From assembly GCA_019745395.1 (NCBI GenBank), contig JAIETG010000027.1, forward strand, positions 62,001 through 126,000: a stretch of 64,000 nt of DNA, written 5' to 3'. Below the pieces are notes generated by a model. It searched no databases and was not told the DNA's origin. It worked only from the letters and a program-made list of their open reading frames with translations. The stretch comes from Rhabdochlamydiaceae bacterium (GTDB taxonomy: Bacteria; Chlamydiota; Chlamydiia; Chlamydiales; Rhabdochlamydiaceae). Position 1 is the stretch's first letter. Each line of letters opens with the position of its first letter. Positions 18,256 through 28,317 of this stretch are shown here, in pieces. Made by a program: the position numbers and the translations under genes.

Positions 18256-19458
18256 TTACTTTCTCAAAATATGCAATACTTCTCTCAAAGCTTCTACGAA
18301 TCGATCAATATCCTCTTTGGTGTTGTAGACTCCCAAGGACATGCGAACCGCAGAGCGAACTCCAAATCTTCTTAATGTAGGTTGAGCACAAAAATGACCC
18401 GTTCTTACTGCAATCCCCCTCATATCCAAAAGAGTCCCAACATCTAATGAATGACATCCTTTTGCATGAAAGGTGACAATAGAAGATCGATGTTTCGGAT
18501 GACATAAAAGGCTTAATCCTTCGACACTCTCCATTTGCATTAGAGCGTACTCTGTCAAAGATTTTTCCCAGGCTTCGATCTGATCAAGCCCAATTTCTTG
18601 CAGAAATTCTAAAGCAGACCCAAGTCCCATCACTTCTACGATGCTGGGGGTTCCTGCTTCGAACTTCAAAGGAAGTGGCTGGTAGGTTGTTTTCTCAAAA
18701 GTCACTTGTTCGACCATATCTCCCCCACCTTGATAGGGCGGCATTTGATCTAGCCATACTTTTTTCCCGTATAAAACTCCAACACCTGTAGGACCATATA
18801 CTTTATGCGCAGAAAAAACCAAAAAATCCACATCGAGATCTCGAACAGAGATCTTTTTATGAGGCACGCTTTGCGCAGCATCCACAAGTACTTTTGCACC
18901 AAACTGATGAGCCAACTCAATGATTTCATGAATGGGATGAACGACACCTGTCGCATTAGCGATATGCGCAACAGCCACTAATTTCGTTTTTGAGGAAAGC
19001 ATCTTTCGATAGACATCTAGACAGATTTCCCCTCGATCATCAACAGGAATTATTTTTAACTGAGCTTTTTTCTCTTGGCAAATCATCTGCCAGGGAACAA
19101 TGTTTGAATGATGCTCTGTTTCACAAATAAGGATTTCATCCCCTTCTTGTAAAAAAGCTTTACCAAAAGAAGAAGCTACGAGATTAATCCCTTCCGTAGT
19201 CCCTCTTGTAAAAATCACCTCCCCATCTTCCCCAACACCTAAGAATGCGCGTATCTGCATTCGAATATCATCATAATGAGCTGTGGCCGTAGCCGCAAGC
19301 GCGTATACAGCTCTGTGTACAGTACCGTATTCCTTCTGGAGAAAATAGGTCATCCGATCAATGACTTTTTTCGGTTTTTGGCTCGTTGCGGCCGAATCTA
19401 AATAAATTAAGGACGCATTTTGAGATAAAAGAGGAAATTCATGACGAAGTTGCATCAT
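18256..19458 (-). CDS. sufS: Cysteine desulfurase SufS
   Basis: A class II cysteine desulfurase (400 residues) that removes sulfur from cysteine with PLP and delivers it to the SUF scaffold. Landmarks are YLDSAATSQKP at the N terminus, TEHHSNIVPW, DAAQSVPH, the PLP lysine in FSAHKVYGPTG (near residue 226) and the catalytic cysteine in RTGHFCAQP near residue 365. Two adjacent ATGs (19458, 19455) are possible; the second has the better spacing to AAGGG. The start overlaps the end of sufD, so it is the last gene of the suf set. No SufE or SufU is seen nearby. Confidence 0.95.
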   Translation of the reverse strand: MMQLRHEFPLLSQNASLIYLDSAATSQKPKKVIDRMTYFLQKEYGTVHRAVYALAATATAHYDDIRMQIRAFLGVGEDGEVIFTRGTTEGINLVASSFGKAFLQEGDEILICETEHHSNIVPWQMICQEKKAQLKIIPVDDRGEICLDVYRKMLSSKTKLVAVAHIANATGVVHPIHEIIELAHQFGAKVLVDAAQSVPHKKISVRDLDVDFLVFSAHKVYGPTGVGVLYGKKVWLDQMPPYQGGGDMVEQVTFEKTTYQPLPLKFEAGTPSIVEVMGLGSALEFLQEIGLDQIEAWEKSLTEYALMQMESVEGLSLLCHPKHRSSIVTFHAKGCHSLDVGTLLDMRGIAVRTGHFCAQPTLRRFGVRSAVRMSLGVYNTKEDIDRFVEALREVLHILRK

Positions 19459-20752
19459 TTTCCCTTTGCTCTAAAAGGAAAGAGCGGCACCATAAGGAAA
19501 GTGTATTGCGCAAGGAAAGTACAGGGATCGATTCTAGAATTTCCTGACAAAATCCCATAGTCAATAATCCTTTAGCTGCCAAACAAGGAATCCCTCGAGC
19601 CCTTAAATAGAAGAGCTGATCTTCATCGATCTGAGCTACAGTCGCTCCATGCGAAGCCTTAACATCATCTGCAAAAATTTCTAAATTAGGCTTGGTATTA
19701 GCTGTGGCAAGATCGGAAAGAAGCAGATTCTGATTGAGCTGATAGGCTTCCGTTTTTTGCGCAGGACGTCTTACATAGATCTTTCCCGTAAAGCTTGACC
19801 GACTTTGCTCTGCCAAAATGTTTTTAAAAAACTGACGAGACTGACAAGATGGCGCGCTATGATCCATATGCACATGTATATGAGACTCTGCTCTAGCGTC
19901 AAGTGCAGTCAAGCCATTGAGATGAGCTTCAGCTCTCTCTCCTAAAAGCGCGACAGAATAATCTCGACGAAAACCAGGAGATCCAAATGTAGCAAAATAA
20001 GAGTGGAGTTTGCTCTCTTTTTTTAAAGAGGCCCTAAAGGCACTAAGCCCCCAAGAAAAACACGGTTTTTCTGTGGTAAATACATGAGAAAAAGAGGAAC
20101 TTTCCTCTAAAGACACATCCAGAAAGTCATTATATACCGTTGAACTGCCTTCATAAGAAGAAAATGATGAAACCATACAAATACTTGCATGAGCTCCCAA
20201 ACAAAGATGCATGCGAGGTCCCGCATAAGAAATAGAAGGATCAGACTGTAAATGTAAAACCTGAATAGGGGCTTTCTCTTGCACTTTAGGAGGTACATAG
20301 ATAAAAACACCCTGCTTACATAAAGCAGCATTTACTAGAGCCCACGGATCTTCTTCTTTCTCTATAGAAGCTTGTAGACGATGTTTTAGAAAAACAGCGT
20401 ATGAACTTTTTAACGCATCTTCTAAAGAGAAAACCACAAAAGAGGAGGGAATAGAGGAAAGATCAGGGCAAAAAACCCCATCTTGAAATACTATATAAGA
20501 ACTTTGACATTCAGGTAAAAGCAAAGAAGAAATATCTTGTTTTGTTATCAGAGCTGGTTTTTTCGGCTCTAAAAAACTTTCATAAAGCTTACGCAAAGAA
20601 ACATATTGGAATGCTTCCTGATTTTTCTGAGGAAGTCCTTTTTGCTCCAAGCGCTGCCATGCCAACTTTTGAAAAGGGGTATAAGAAGACGTGTTTTGTG
20701 ACATGAGTGATGATAAACAACCCAGCACTTTATCTTGATATGCTACATCCAT
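19439..20752 (-). CDS. sufD: Fe-S cluster assembly protein SufD
   Basis: SufD pairs with SufB in the SufBC2D scaffold complex. The 437-residue protein has the beta-helix core with LNGLTALDARAESHIHVHMDHSAP and the closing FYLRARGIPCLAAKGLLTMGF, shared in pattern with SufB. I start it at the ATG at 20752, which overlaps the sufC stop (TAATG) and so is translationally coupled; an upstream in-frame extension would run into sufC. The N-terminal third is diverged, which is common for SufD. Confidence 0.92.
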   Translation of the reverse strand: MDVAYQDKVLGCLSSLMSQNTSSYTPFQKLAWQRLEQKGLPQKNQEAFQYVSLRKLYESFLEPKKPALITKQDISSLLLPECQSSYIVFQDGVFCPDLSSIPSSFVVFSLEDALKSSYAVFLKHRLQASIEKEEDPWALVNAALCKQGVFIYVPPKVQEKAPIQVLHLQSDPSISYAGPRMHLCLGAHASICMVSSFSSYEGSSTVYNDFLDVSLEESSSFSHVFTTEKPCFSWGLSAFRASLKKESKLHSYFATFGSPGFRRDYSVALLGERAEAHLNGLTALDARAESHIHVHMDHSAPSCQSRQFFKNILAEQSRSSFTGKIYVRRPAQKTEAYQLNQNLLLSDLATANTKPNLEIFADDVKASHGATVAQIDEDQLFYLRARGIPCLAAKGLLTMGFCQEILESIPVLSLRNTLSLWCRSFLLEQRENDATSS

Positions 20753-21510
20753 TATAAACATTCCTGAGTATCTACTAACCAATCATATCCTTTAGCCTCT
20801 AGCTCTAAAGCCAAAGAAGCATTCCCAGAATGGGCAATTTTCCCATCAATAAGTACATGGACAAAGTCTGGCTTGATATAATCAAGAAGTCTTTGATAGT
20901 GAGTGATAAGAAGCAATGATTTACTAGGTTGCATAAAATCATTAACACCCTTAGCAACAATTTTCATAGCATCAATATCAAGACCAGAATCCGTCTCATC
21001 TAAAATGGCAAGCACCGGATCTAAAATCGACATCTGCAAGATTTCATTGCGTTTTTTTTCTCCGCCTGAAAAACCTTCATTGATATTACGCTCAGTAAAT
21101 TCCTTTTTAATTTGAGCTGCAGCCATCTTTACTTCTAAAAACCTTTGAAATTCTTCTTCAGTAAGAGGTTCTTGTCCTGTTGCTTTTTTCTTAGCATTCA
21201 AAGCGGCTAAAAGAAACTGCACATTGGTAATTCCGGGAATTTCTATAGGGTATTGAAATCCCATAAAAAGACCTTTATGTGCTCTCTCTTCCGGCTCCAA
21301 TTCTAAAATATCTTCTCCCTGAAAAAGAATTTCCCCTTGGAGGATCTCATAAGAAGAATCTCCAGCCAGAACTTTAGCAAGAGTAGACTTACCTGCGCCG
21401 TTAGGACCCATTACAGCATGGATGGAGCCATTTTTCAAAGAAAGATCAATCCCTTTAAGAATTCTTTTTCCATCTTTGGCTACGACTAAATTTCGAATTT
21501 CTAACATCAT
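20752..21510 (-). CDS. sufC: Fe-S cluster assembly ATPase SufC
   Basis: An ABC-type soluble ATPase of 252 residues that powers the SufBCD scaffold. The Walker A is GPNGAGKSTLAKVLAG, the signature FSGGEKKRNEIL and the Walker B ILDETDSGLDIDA with the extra Asp-rich segment typical of SufC. Two adjacent ATGs are possible at the start. Four bases separate it from sufB upstream, and its stop overlaps the sufD start. Confidence 0.97.
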   Translation of the reverse strand: MMLEIRNLVVAKDGKRILKGIDLSLKNGSIHAVMGPNGAGKSTLAKVLAGDSSYEILQGEILFQGEDILELEPEERAHKGLFMGFQYPIEIPGITNVQFLLAALNAKKKATGQEPLTEEEFQRFLEVKMAAAQIKKEFTERNINEGFSGGEKKRNEILQMSILDPVLAILDETDSGLDIDAMKIVAKGVNDFMQPSKSLLLITHYQRLLDYIKPDFVHVLIDGKIAHSGNASLALELEAKGYDWLVDTQECL

Positions 21511-21514
21511 ACAA

Positions 21515-22954
21515 TCACCCCACGGAATGTTCTAGTTTTAGCGTTAAAAGCTTTTGAGCTTCTACCGCAAACTCAAGCGGCAGCTCTCGGATTACTTCCT
21601 TGCAAAAGCCATTTACAATCATATGGATTGCATGTTCTTTAGAAATTCCTCGAGACTGCAGATAAAATATTTGTTCTTCACTCATTTTAGAAGTTGACGC
21701 TTCATGCTCCACTTGGCTTGAGGCGTTAGAAACTTCAATATAAGGAAATGTATTTGCAGAGCACAGATCACCGACAAGCATCGAGTCACATTGTGTATAG
21801 TTGCGGCTTTTGTCAGCTTTAGGAGCCATCTTGACAAGACCACGATAGGTATTATGCGAATGATCTGCAGAAATTCCCTTAGAAATAATAGTAGATTTGG
21901 TTCTCTTTCCCAAATGGATCATCTTTGTCCCAGTATCTGCCTGCATGTGCCCTGAAGTCAAAGCTACAGAGTAAAATTCCCCTACAGACTCATCGCCTTG
22001 TAAAAGACAACTAGGATATTTCCATGTGATTGCAGCCCCAGCTTCTACCTGAGTCCACGAGATTTTAGAGCGAAAACCCTGGCATCGGCCTCTTTTAGTA
22101 ACAAAGTTATAAATCCCCCCCTTGCCGGTCTTAGGATCTCCTGAGTACCAATTTTGAACTGTAGAATATTTGATTTCAGCTCGATCTAAAGCAACTAATT
22201 CCACTACAGCAGCATGAAGCTGATTGTTATCATATGCAGGGGCTGTGCATCCCTCTAAATAACTAACATAAGAATCCTCTTCTGCGATAATGAGAGTTCT
22301 CTCAAATTGCCCACTTTGCTTATCGTTGATGCGGAAATATGTAGAAAGTTCAATAGGAGAGCGAACTCCTTTAGGAATGTAAACAAAAGAACCGTCAGAA
22401 AAAACAGCAGAATTTAGAGCTGAAAAGAAATTATCCCCTATAGGAACTACGCTTCCTAAATACTTTTCTAAAAGCTCTGGATAGTGTTGTACAGCTTCAG
22501 AAATTGGACAAAGGACCACTCCTGCATCTTTTAACGTCTTTTGAAAAGTTGTTCCTAAAGAAACAGAATCGAAAACCACATCAACAGCAACATTAGTCAG
22601 TCTTTTTTGTTCATCTAAAGGCACTCCTAATCGCTCAAAAGTTTTGAGAAGCTCTGGATCTACTTGGTCTAAACGATCAAGTTTTTGCTTAACCTTAGGG
22701 GCTGAATAATAGCAGATATCTTGAAAATCTATAGGGGAAATGTTTAAATTTGCCCAAGAAGGCTCTTTCATTGTGAGCCACTTATGGTAAGCTTTTAAAC
22801 GAAATGCCAGTAAAAATTCAGGTTCATTTTTTTTCTGAGAAATCAAACGTACGGTCTCTTCACTAAGGCCTTTAGGGATACTATCTACTTCAATATCGGT
22901 AGAAAAACCGTATTTATAGTCAGATCTGCTACTCAGTATTTCTTCCGTACTCAT
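21515..22954 (-). CDS. sufB: Fe-S cluster scaffold protein SufB
   Basis: A 479-residue SufB with the conserved beta-helix region ([37 protein letters not shown]) and the C-terminal [20 protein letters not shown] block. It is the main site where the nascent Fe-S cluster forms. The gene is followed within four bases by sufC, and the order kdsB-sufB-sufC-sufD-sufS on one strand suggests a single transcript. Chlamydia also has sufBCDS (CT684-CT687) as its main Fe-S pathway. Confidence 0.97.
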   Translation of the reverse strand: MSTEEILSSRSDYKYGFSTDIEVDSIPKGLSEETVRLISQKKNEPEFLLAFRLKAYHKWLTMKEPSWANLNISPIDFQDICYYSAPKVKQKLDRLDQVDPELLKTFERLGVPLDEQKRLTNVAVDVVFDSVSLGTTFQKTLKDAGVVLCPISEAVQHYPELLEKYLGSVVPIGDNFFSALNSAVFSDGSFVYIPKGVRSPIELSTYFRINDKQSGQFERTLIIAEEDSYVSYLEGCTAPAYDNNQLHAAVVELVALDRAEIKYSTVQNWYSGDPKTGKGGIYNFVTKRGRCQGFRSKISWTQVEAGAAITWKYPSCLLQGDESVGEFYSVALTSGHMQADTGTKMIHLGKRTKSTIISKGISADHSHNTYRGLVKMAPKADKSRNYTQCDSMLVGDLCSANTFPYIEVSNASSQVEHEASTSKMSEEQIFYLQSRGISKEHAIHMIVNGFCKEVIRELPLEFAVEAQKLLTLKLEHSVG

Positions 22955-22969
22955 ACCTTGATCGCTCTT

Positions 22970-23725
22970 TTAAAGGGGTGATAATCTTGTGGAAATATAT
23001 GCTTCGGCAAGAGCCAAATGTTCAGGAAAATCGACACCAATAGTCTCTTCTTCCGTTTCATTGACCTGAATTTTTAGGCCGTAGGATAAAAAACGAAGCT
23101 GCTCTAAAGACTCAGCACACTCAATTTCACTGGGCTTCATCTGCGCAATTTTTTGCAAAGCTTCATTAGAATATGCATACATTCCAACATGTCTAAAATA
23201 TTTCTTCTCTATCTTAAGGTCTTCTCGATAATACGGGATAGGACTTCTAGAAAAATACAAAGCAAATCCAGCCTCATCACAGACCACTTTACATAAGCTA
23301 GGATCTCGAACGCTTTCCTCTTGCATAGCAACTTTCAAAGTCCACACATCCGCCTGAGATCCAGAAGAGGAAATCAAAAGATCCTGCAACATTTTTTCAG
23401 AAATAAATGGTTCATCAGCCTGCCAATTAATCCAAATATCTCCTTGAATAAGATCCCTTTGTTGCAACTCTACAAGTCGATCTGTCCCTCGAAGGCAATC
23501 GATAGAGGTCATAAAATATTTCCCCCCAAAGACTTCTATTATCTGAGCCGTTTCTTCCGAATCAATTGCAAAGACCACCTCATCAACAAATGAAACCTGT
23601 ATAGCAGCATCCCAAGCCCATTGTAAAAGGGGCTTGCCACCAAGAAGAGCTAAAATCTTCCTAGGAAATCTAGTAGATTCTAAGCGGGCAGGAATCACAC
23701 ATACAATTTTTTTGCCGTTTATCAT
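22970..23725 (-). CDS. kdsB: 3-deoxy-manno-octulosonate cytidylyltransferase
   Basis: KdsB activates Kdo as CMP-Kdo for lipopolysaccharide core synthesis. The 251-residue protein opens with IVCVIPARLESTRFPRK, the nucleotide-binding signature, and contains DCLRGTDRLVELQ and INWQADEPFISE, all typical of the family. I take the ATG at 23725, just after GAGGCC; the frame extends six codons further to a GTG with no ribosome-binding site. It lies 15 bases upstream of sufB, an association that seems to be one of co-transcription only. Confidence 0.95.
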   Translation of the reverse strand: MINGKKIVCVIPARLESTRFPRKILALLGGKPLLQWAWDAAIQVSFVDEVVFAIDSEETAQIIEVFGGKYFMTSIDCLRGTDRLVELQQRDLIQGDIWINWQADEPFISEKMLQDLLISSSGSQADVWTLKVAMQEESVRDPSLCKVVCDEAGFALYFSRSPIPYYREDLKIEKKYFRHVGMYAYSNEALQKIAQMKPSEIECAESLEQLRFLSYGLKIQVNETEEETIGVDFPEHLALAEAYISTRLSPL

Positions 23726-23870
23726 GGCCTCAAAGTATCGCACTGTTTCTTTTTAAATTCCATCTTTTCTGCTTCTTCTTAAACAAAAACAGCAAAACAT
23801 TTTTTATCATAAAAGCAAAAAAACCTTACAGAAGAAATGTAAAGTCTTTTTTTGATTGGTAATTTGTTTT

Positions 23871-24554
23871 CTAACTAGGTGGAGTATATTTCAGAAAAAA
23901 CTCGGGGGTTTCAGAAGCAGAAGCTTCGGCTACCACCGAAGTAGGAGACGTCACGTCTTCCAATCTAAGAGAAAAACCCGTAATCGTTGGGATCGAAGCT
24001 GTAATAGTAGTCCCATCAATACTATATACAAAAGCAACGCCAATAGTAGTCACATAGGCAAATGGGACCGTACGATACACATTATAAATAAGAAGTACAT
24101 AGGATCCTGGAACATTAAAAGTCAGATATTGACTATTACTTTCACCACTCAAAGAGCACTGACAAGGGTCTGGACAGCCCAAAGAATACGACCCACAATT
24201 ACAATTAGATCCTATGCAAGAACAGGAACAATCAGAAACACAACCGCTCGAACAGCCGGCAGTAACTGCTGCTTGAATATCACTACAGGCAGCTGCGAGA
24301 CTTCCCTGACACTCTGACACTGAAGATCCAGAGCTCGTTGTATAACCAAAACTAACCACCCCTTGAACACAGCCTAATCCTCCAGAACAGCTTTGACGAA
24401 TTGTAGATAAAGAATAGGTGTAATCTGAAGTTTCATTAATCACAACACAGTGAACAGGGATCGCCCCCGGCAACGTCGCCGTTCCCTGCTGTGACATGGC
24501 TAGCCGACTCCCAAACACGAATAAACAAAAGAAAACGAATAGAAAGTTTTTCAC
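23871..24554 (-). CDS. Secreted cysteine-rich protein, unrecognised
   Basis: The start is a GTG at 24554 with a GGAG site six bases upstream, giving 227 residues that begin with a clean signal peptide (KNFLFVFFCLFVFGSRLAMSQQ). The centre, about residues 75-130, is packed with cysteines in a Ser/Gly-rich setting (CSSGCVSDCSCSCIGSNCNC). The C-terminal half looks beta-rich. Chlamydiae use disulfide-cross-linked cysteine-rich envelope proteins instead of a thick peptidoglycan, and this could play such a role, but I see no similarity to OmcA or OmcB. It lies beside a porin gene. An overlapping frame on the other strand is a shadow. Confidence 0.75.
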   Translation of the reverse strand: MKNFLFVFFCLFVFGSRLAMSQQGTATLPGAIPVHCVVINETSDYTYSLSTIRQSCSGGLGCVQGVVSFGYTTSSGSSVSECQGSLAAACSDIQAAVTAGCSSGCVSDCSCSCIGSNCNCGSYSLGCPDPCQCSLSGESNSQYLTFNVPGSYVLLIYNVYRTVPFAYVTTIGVAFVYSIDGTTITASIPTITGFSLRLEDVTSPTSVVAEASASETPEFFLKYTPPS

Positions 24555-24736
24555 CGGGGTCTCCTCACGAAATAAAAAATTCTTTTCAACTTTAAGAATT
24601 GTCAAAAAACTACTCGCGTTACGCTTTTTTCGTCAATCACAACACGAAAAAAAATTTATTAATTTGATGTTGCTCGAAACTAGTAAATAAGATTATTTTC
24701 AACCCACATTACTAGCACTTTTTTTGAGGCTAATTC

Positions 24737-25789
24737 ATGAAAAAATATTTTGGAGCTCTTGCTTTACTCCCCGGAATGGTTTTAACAGCCGACACTTCCC
24801 CAAATCCAAACACTCAAGCTTTCCAATTTTCCGCCGATGCATCATTTACTTACTGGTATGCAAAAGAAGATGGACTAAACATTGCTGAAAGCTCCCTTTT
24901 AAGACCATCTGGTGAAGCCGTTTTCCCCCCAAATATAAGCATCTTCTCACAAGACTTCGGCTACAAACCCGGTTTCAAATTAGGCCTAGGACTTGAGTCT
25001 ACAAATCAGTGGAATCTCCACGCAGAGTATACGTACTATCGAGGGACAACAACAACTAGCAAAGAAGCTCCTAGCAATACATCGAGTCTTCCAGCTACAG
25101 GAACATGGTATGTAAATGAGTGGTTCTTACAAACCCTTCCACTCTTTAAACAATCCCTTTCCGGCACTCATATCTCCTCGACTTGGAAACTTGGCATGGA
25201 CTTAGGCGATATTACTTTTAGTCGCCCCTATGAGAACAATAAAGGCTTTTGCTTTTCTCCGTTTGGAGGACTACGGACTGTTTGGATTCGCCAACACATG
25301 AACATTTCCCTAACACAAGCCGCTGCAGCTATCGGAGCTAGTAATTTGCTACCCCCTCAACCTCTACAATCTCTGAACAGCTCTCACTCTTGGGCACTTG
25401 GTCCTAGAGTAGGAACAGAAGCAAAATACGGGCTACCTATGGGATTTCGCATAGAAGGACTATTCGCAGCCAGTTTATTATACACACAATTTACATCCAT
25501 CAAGCACTCAGAAGAAAGAGCTGCCACCTTCATCACTTTCCCTCTACAATCTTCCTTACATAACTACAATTGCGTAAGACCTGTCATGGATATTAATCTA
25601 GGGTTGGGCTGGGAAATGAAACTCTATCAAAAGTACCATATAGATTTTGCTGCAAGTTATGATTTCTCTTATTTTTGGGGACAAAATATGATGAGAAGCA
25701 TACTTGATCATCTATGGGAGGGCTCCGGCTCCGGAGATAACGATTTATATTTCCAAGGACTTACCCTTACAGGAAGCTTCCGTTTTTAA
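24737..25789 (+). CDS. MOMP-like / Lpg1974-family porin 7
   Basis: A 350-residue outer-membrane protein with a signal peptide ending MVLTADTS and the C terminus TGSFRF. It has the porin blocks FSADASFTYWYAKEDGLNIAE, FGYKPGFKLGLGLESTNQWNLHAEYTYY, WALGPRVGTEAKYGLPMGFRIEG and LGLGWEMKLYQ. It is more diverged from the six clustered porins than those are from each other within each arm. A GAGG site lies seven bases before the ATG. Confidence 0.9.
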   Translation: MKKYFGALALLPGMVLTADTSPNPNTQAFQFSADASFTYWYAKEDGLNIAESSLLRPSGEAVFPPNISIFSQDFGYKPGFKLGLGLESTNQWNLHAEYTYYRGTTTTSKEAPSNTSSLPATGTWYVNEWFLQTLPLFKQSLSGTHISSTWKLGMDLGDITFSRPYENNKGFCFSPFGGLRTVWIRQHMNISLTQAAAAIGASNLLPPQPLQSLNSSHSWALGPRVGTEAKYGLPMGFRIEGLFAASLLYTQFTSIKHSEERAATFITFPLQSSLHNYNCVRPVMDINLGLGWEMKLYQKYHIDFAASYDFSYFWGQNMMRSILDHLWEGSGSGDNDLYFQGLTLTGSFRF

Positions 25790-25913
25790 GATTTAGAAAG
25801 CAGCTCTTCTTAATGATATTAGAGGAGCTACTTCCTAGGATATTGTCTTGCCTAAAAAAAACAAAAATAACACAATACGCTCTTATACTTTTTTTTATTA
25901 TGAGGAATCTCTT

Positions 25914-27107
25914 ATGCATTTGTTTCGATCTCTAGGCCATGTATTTGGGGGATCTCTTCTAATTGCTGCCACAACAATCGGTGTGGGAATGCTTGCCCTT
26001 CCTATTGCGACTGGCCCCAGCGGATTTCTTCCTTCTATTACTATTTACTTCGTCTGTTGGCTTTTCATGCTCTGTACCGGACTACTTCTTTTAGAAGTCT
26101 GTCTTTGGATGCCTAAAGATGCGAACTTAATTACTATGGCAGAGAAATTACTCGGTCCCGCTGGCCGAGCTGTATGTTGGGTCGTTTACTTGTTTCTTTT
26201 TGTTACAGTAATGATTGCACACGTAGCAGGTGGAGGAGAAATTCTACAAGAGATTCTTGGATTTTCTATGCCCTCTTGGTGCTTTGCATTGCTCTACGTT
26301 GTGTTATTTTCTCCAGTGGTATATCTGGGAACAAACTCTGTCGATCGTCTAAATGCGTTCCTCTTTGGCGGAGTCATTGTAACATACCTTTTGTTCGTTT
26401 TTATATCTCATGAGCATGTCAACGTATCTCTTTTAAAAAGAAGCGATTGGTCTAAAGCATATTTAGCTCTCCCCGTTCTTTTTACAGCATTTACGTATCA
26501 AGTGATCGTTCCAACACTTGTCACCTACATGGAAAGAAACGTCAAAAAGATAAGACTTACCATCATTCTCGGAACTTCCATTCCTTTAATAGTCTATTTG
26601 GTTTGGGAATTTTTAATTCTCTCAATCCTCCCCTATGAAAGTTTAGCAGAAGCTCAAAAACTAGGGCAAAATGCTATTCAGCCTTTAAAAGCTGTTACAG
26701 GGCATCCCATGTTATTTCGTATAGGAAAAGCGTTTGCTTTCTTTACCTTAACAGCTTCATATATTGCACTAGCTCTTGCATTCCTAGACTTTTTGGCTGA
26801 TGGACTCAAAGTCAAAAAAAGAGGATTTAAAAAGCTTTTCTTGTGCCTATTAGTTTTTGCTCCGCCTACAATTATTGCTATCTCATATCCTAATCTTTTC
26901 TTAGTTGCTTTAAGCTATGCAGGAGGATACAGCTGCGCAATTTTATTTGGTCTATTCCCTCCTATAATGGCTTGGGTAGGAAGATATCGCAAAAATTACA
27001 CTCAAGGAGAAAGGCTTCTCTTTGGGGGAAAATGGATGCTATCGATTTTGATCTTCTTTATTGTTATAGAACTTTCAATTCAAATCTTTAGAACTTTAAG
27101 TCAATAG
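25914..27107 (+). CDS. TyrP-family aromatic amino acid permease
   Basis: An inner-membrane protein of 397 residues with about eleven hydrophobic spans, starting with FGGSLLIAATTIGVGMLALPIATG, the family signature of TyrP/Mtr-type permeases that import tyrosine or tryptophan by proton symport. The ATG at 25914 has GAGGA seven bases upstream; an upstream open stretch to 25848 is not likely to be translated. Chlamydia encodes two tyrP genes and depends on host amino acids, so this fits the lifestyle. Which aromatic acid is carried cannot be read. Confidence 0.88.
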   Translation: MHLFRSLGHVFGGSLLIAATTIGVGMLALPIATGPSGFLPSITIYFVCWLFMLCTGLLLLEVCLWMPKDANLITMAEKLLGPAGRAVCWVVYLFLFVTVMIAHVAGGGEILQEILGFSMPSWCFALLYVVLFSPVVYLGTNSVDRLNAFLFGGVIVTYLLFVFISHEHVNVSLLKRSDWSKAYLALPVLFTAFTYQVIVPTLVTYMERNVKKIRLTIILGTSIPLIVYLVWEFLILSILPYESLAEAQKLGQNAIQPLKAVTGHPMLFRIGKAFAFFTLTASYIALALAFLDFLADGLKVKKRGFKKLFLCLLVFAPPTIIAISYPNLFLVALSYAGGYSCAILFGLFPPIMAWVGRYRKNYTQGERLLFGGKWMLSILIFFIVIELSIQIFRTLSQ

Positions 27108-27138
27108 AGACCTCTAATTTTGCATTAAGGATATTACC

Positions 27139-28119
27139 ATGCGTTTAAAAAAAATACTGTTCCTATTAAGCCTCACTCCCTGCTTTTTTCAAACTGCTTC
27201 TGCAAATGAAGGAGTGTCTAACTTTTATACTCCAGCCATTACATCAGAAACATCGCCTTGGTTTACAGGCCCCTTACTAGCTCCGTCTTCTCATAACATC
27301 CCTGGTGGCAATTACGACATCGAACCTTACCTATTCTTTACGACAATCACAGGTTCTTACAATCAAAACTGGCACACTCAATCTTTATCCGATAATTTTT
27401 ATAGTATGAACCTAGTACTGCCTGCCTGGATTGGTCTTACTTCCAATATAGACTTTACCTTGCAACCACAGATGTTTTACCAGTTCACGCAAGGCGAAAG
27501 ATCTACTCAATTCGGAGATCTTGCTTTTGGATTCGATATTCAGTTGTTAAATGAGCAAGCAGGAACTTGGTGGCCCGCGATTAAGCTAGGACTAAAAGCT
27601 ACAGGACCTACTGGAAAATATAAAAATTTAAATCCCAAGAAACTAGGAACCGATGGTGTAGGATCTGGAAATTGGAATCCTGCAGCAGTTTTGTCCTTCG
27701 GACGACTCTTCCATATATACGACAATCATTTTCTATCTCCTCGATTAGGATTCTCCTATACAGTACCTACTCCTACTCACATTTCCAACTTAAACGTATA
27801 TGGAGGAGTTGAAGGAACAAAAGGCACAGCATATCCAGGGAACATCTTTTACACGGATATTGGTTTCGAATACAACATGACGAGAAACTGGGTTCTAGCA
27901 ATGGACTTTTACTATCAACACAACAATAAAAATCGTTTTTCTGGAACTCCTAGCGCCACTGCAATACGCCCATCTTCTGAAAGCTTCAGCTTGGCTCCTG
28001 CATTGGAATACAACTGGAGTGCAAACATCGGTTTGATTGGGGGTGTTTGGTTCACAGTCGGAGGCAGAAATACCTCTCGCTTTGTTTCTGGAGTCCTTGC
28101 TTTCAACGTATATATCTAA
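27139..28119 (+). CDS. Outer-membrane beta-barrel protein, phenol-degradation-channel type
   Basis: A 326-residue exported protein with a signal peptide (LFLLSLTPCFFQTASA) and alternating beta-strand pattern. The middle (PAIKLGLKATGPTGKYKNLNP, GSGNWNPAAVLSFGRLF) and end (YNWSANIGLIGGVWFTVGGRN) resemble the MetA-pathway-of-phenol-degradation outer membrane family found in Legionella, Coxiella and chlamydiae. Function in these intracellular bacteria is not known. It ends in FNVYI rather than a terminal phenylalanine. It follows the permease gene by about 30 bases and has its own terminator. Confidence 0.75.
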   Translation: MRLKKILFLLSLTPCFFQTASANEGVSNFYTPAITSETSPWFTGPLLAPSSHNIPGGNYDIEPYLFFTTITGSYNQNWHTQSLSDNFYSMNLVLPAWIGLTSNIDFTLQPQMFYQFTQGERSTQFGDLAFGFDIQLLNEQAGTWWPAIKLGLKATGPTGKYKNLNPKKLGTDGVGSGNWNPAAVLSFGRLFHIYDNHFLSPRLGFSYTVPTPTHISNLNVYGGVEGTKGTAYPGNIFYTDIGFEYNMTRNWVLAMDFYYQHNNKNRFSGTPSATAIRPSSESFSLAPALEYNWSANIGLIGGVWFTVGGRNTSRFVSGVLAFNVYI

Positions 28120-28133
28120 CCTTAACTTGAACT

Positions 28134-28160
28134 AGCGCGCTTTACAAAGCGCGCTTTTTT
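28134..28160 (+). terminator. Rho-independent terminator
   Basis: AGCGCGCTTT (28134-28143) and AAAGCGCGCT (28146-28155) form a strong GC-rich stem followed by TTTTT, just after the stop of the beta-barrel gene. Confidence 0.9.
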
Positions 28161-28317
28161 CCCATACGCCATCTTATCTTTCCGACCTTTACACTCCCTC
28201 CTTTAGCAGATTTTTCCAACCGGCCCACTACAAATCTTATAGAGGAAAAACAGCTTTGGCTGAGCGGAACGCAACTGTCTCTGGGAACTTATACAACATG
28301 AATTTATACTATTTCCA

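Noticed and set aside
23856-24317. A 153-residue frame on the plus strand opposite the Cys-rich gene
   Set aside because: It has no ribosome-binding site, signal or family likeness, whereas the minus-strand frame has a GTG with a good site, a signal peptide and ordered cysteines.
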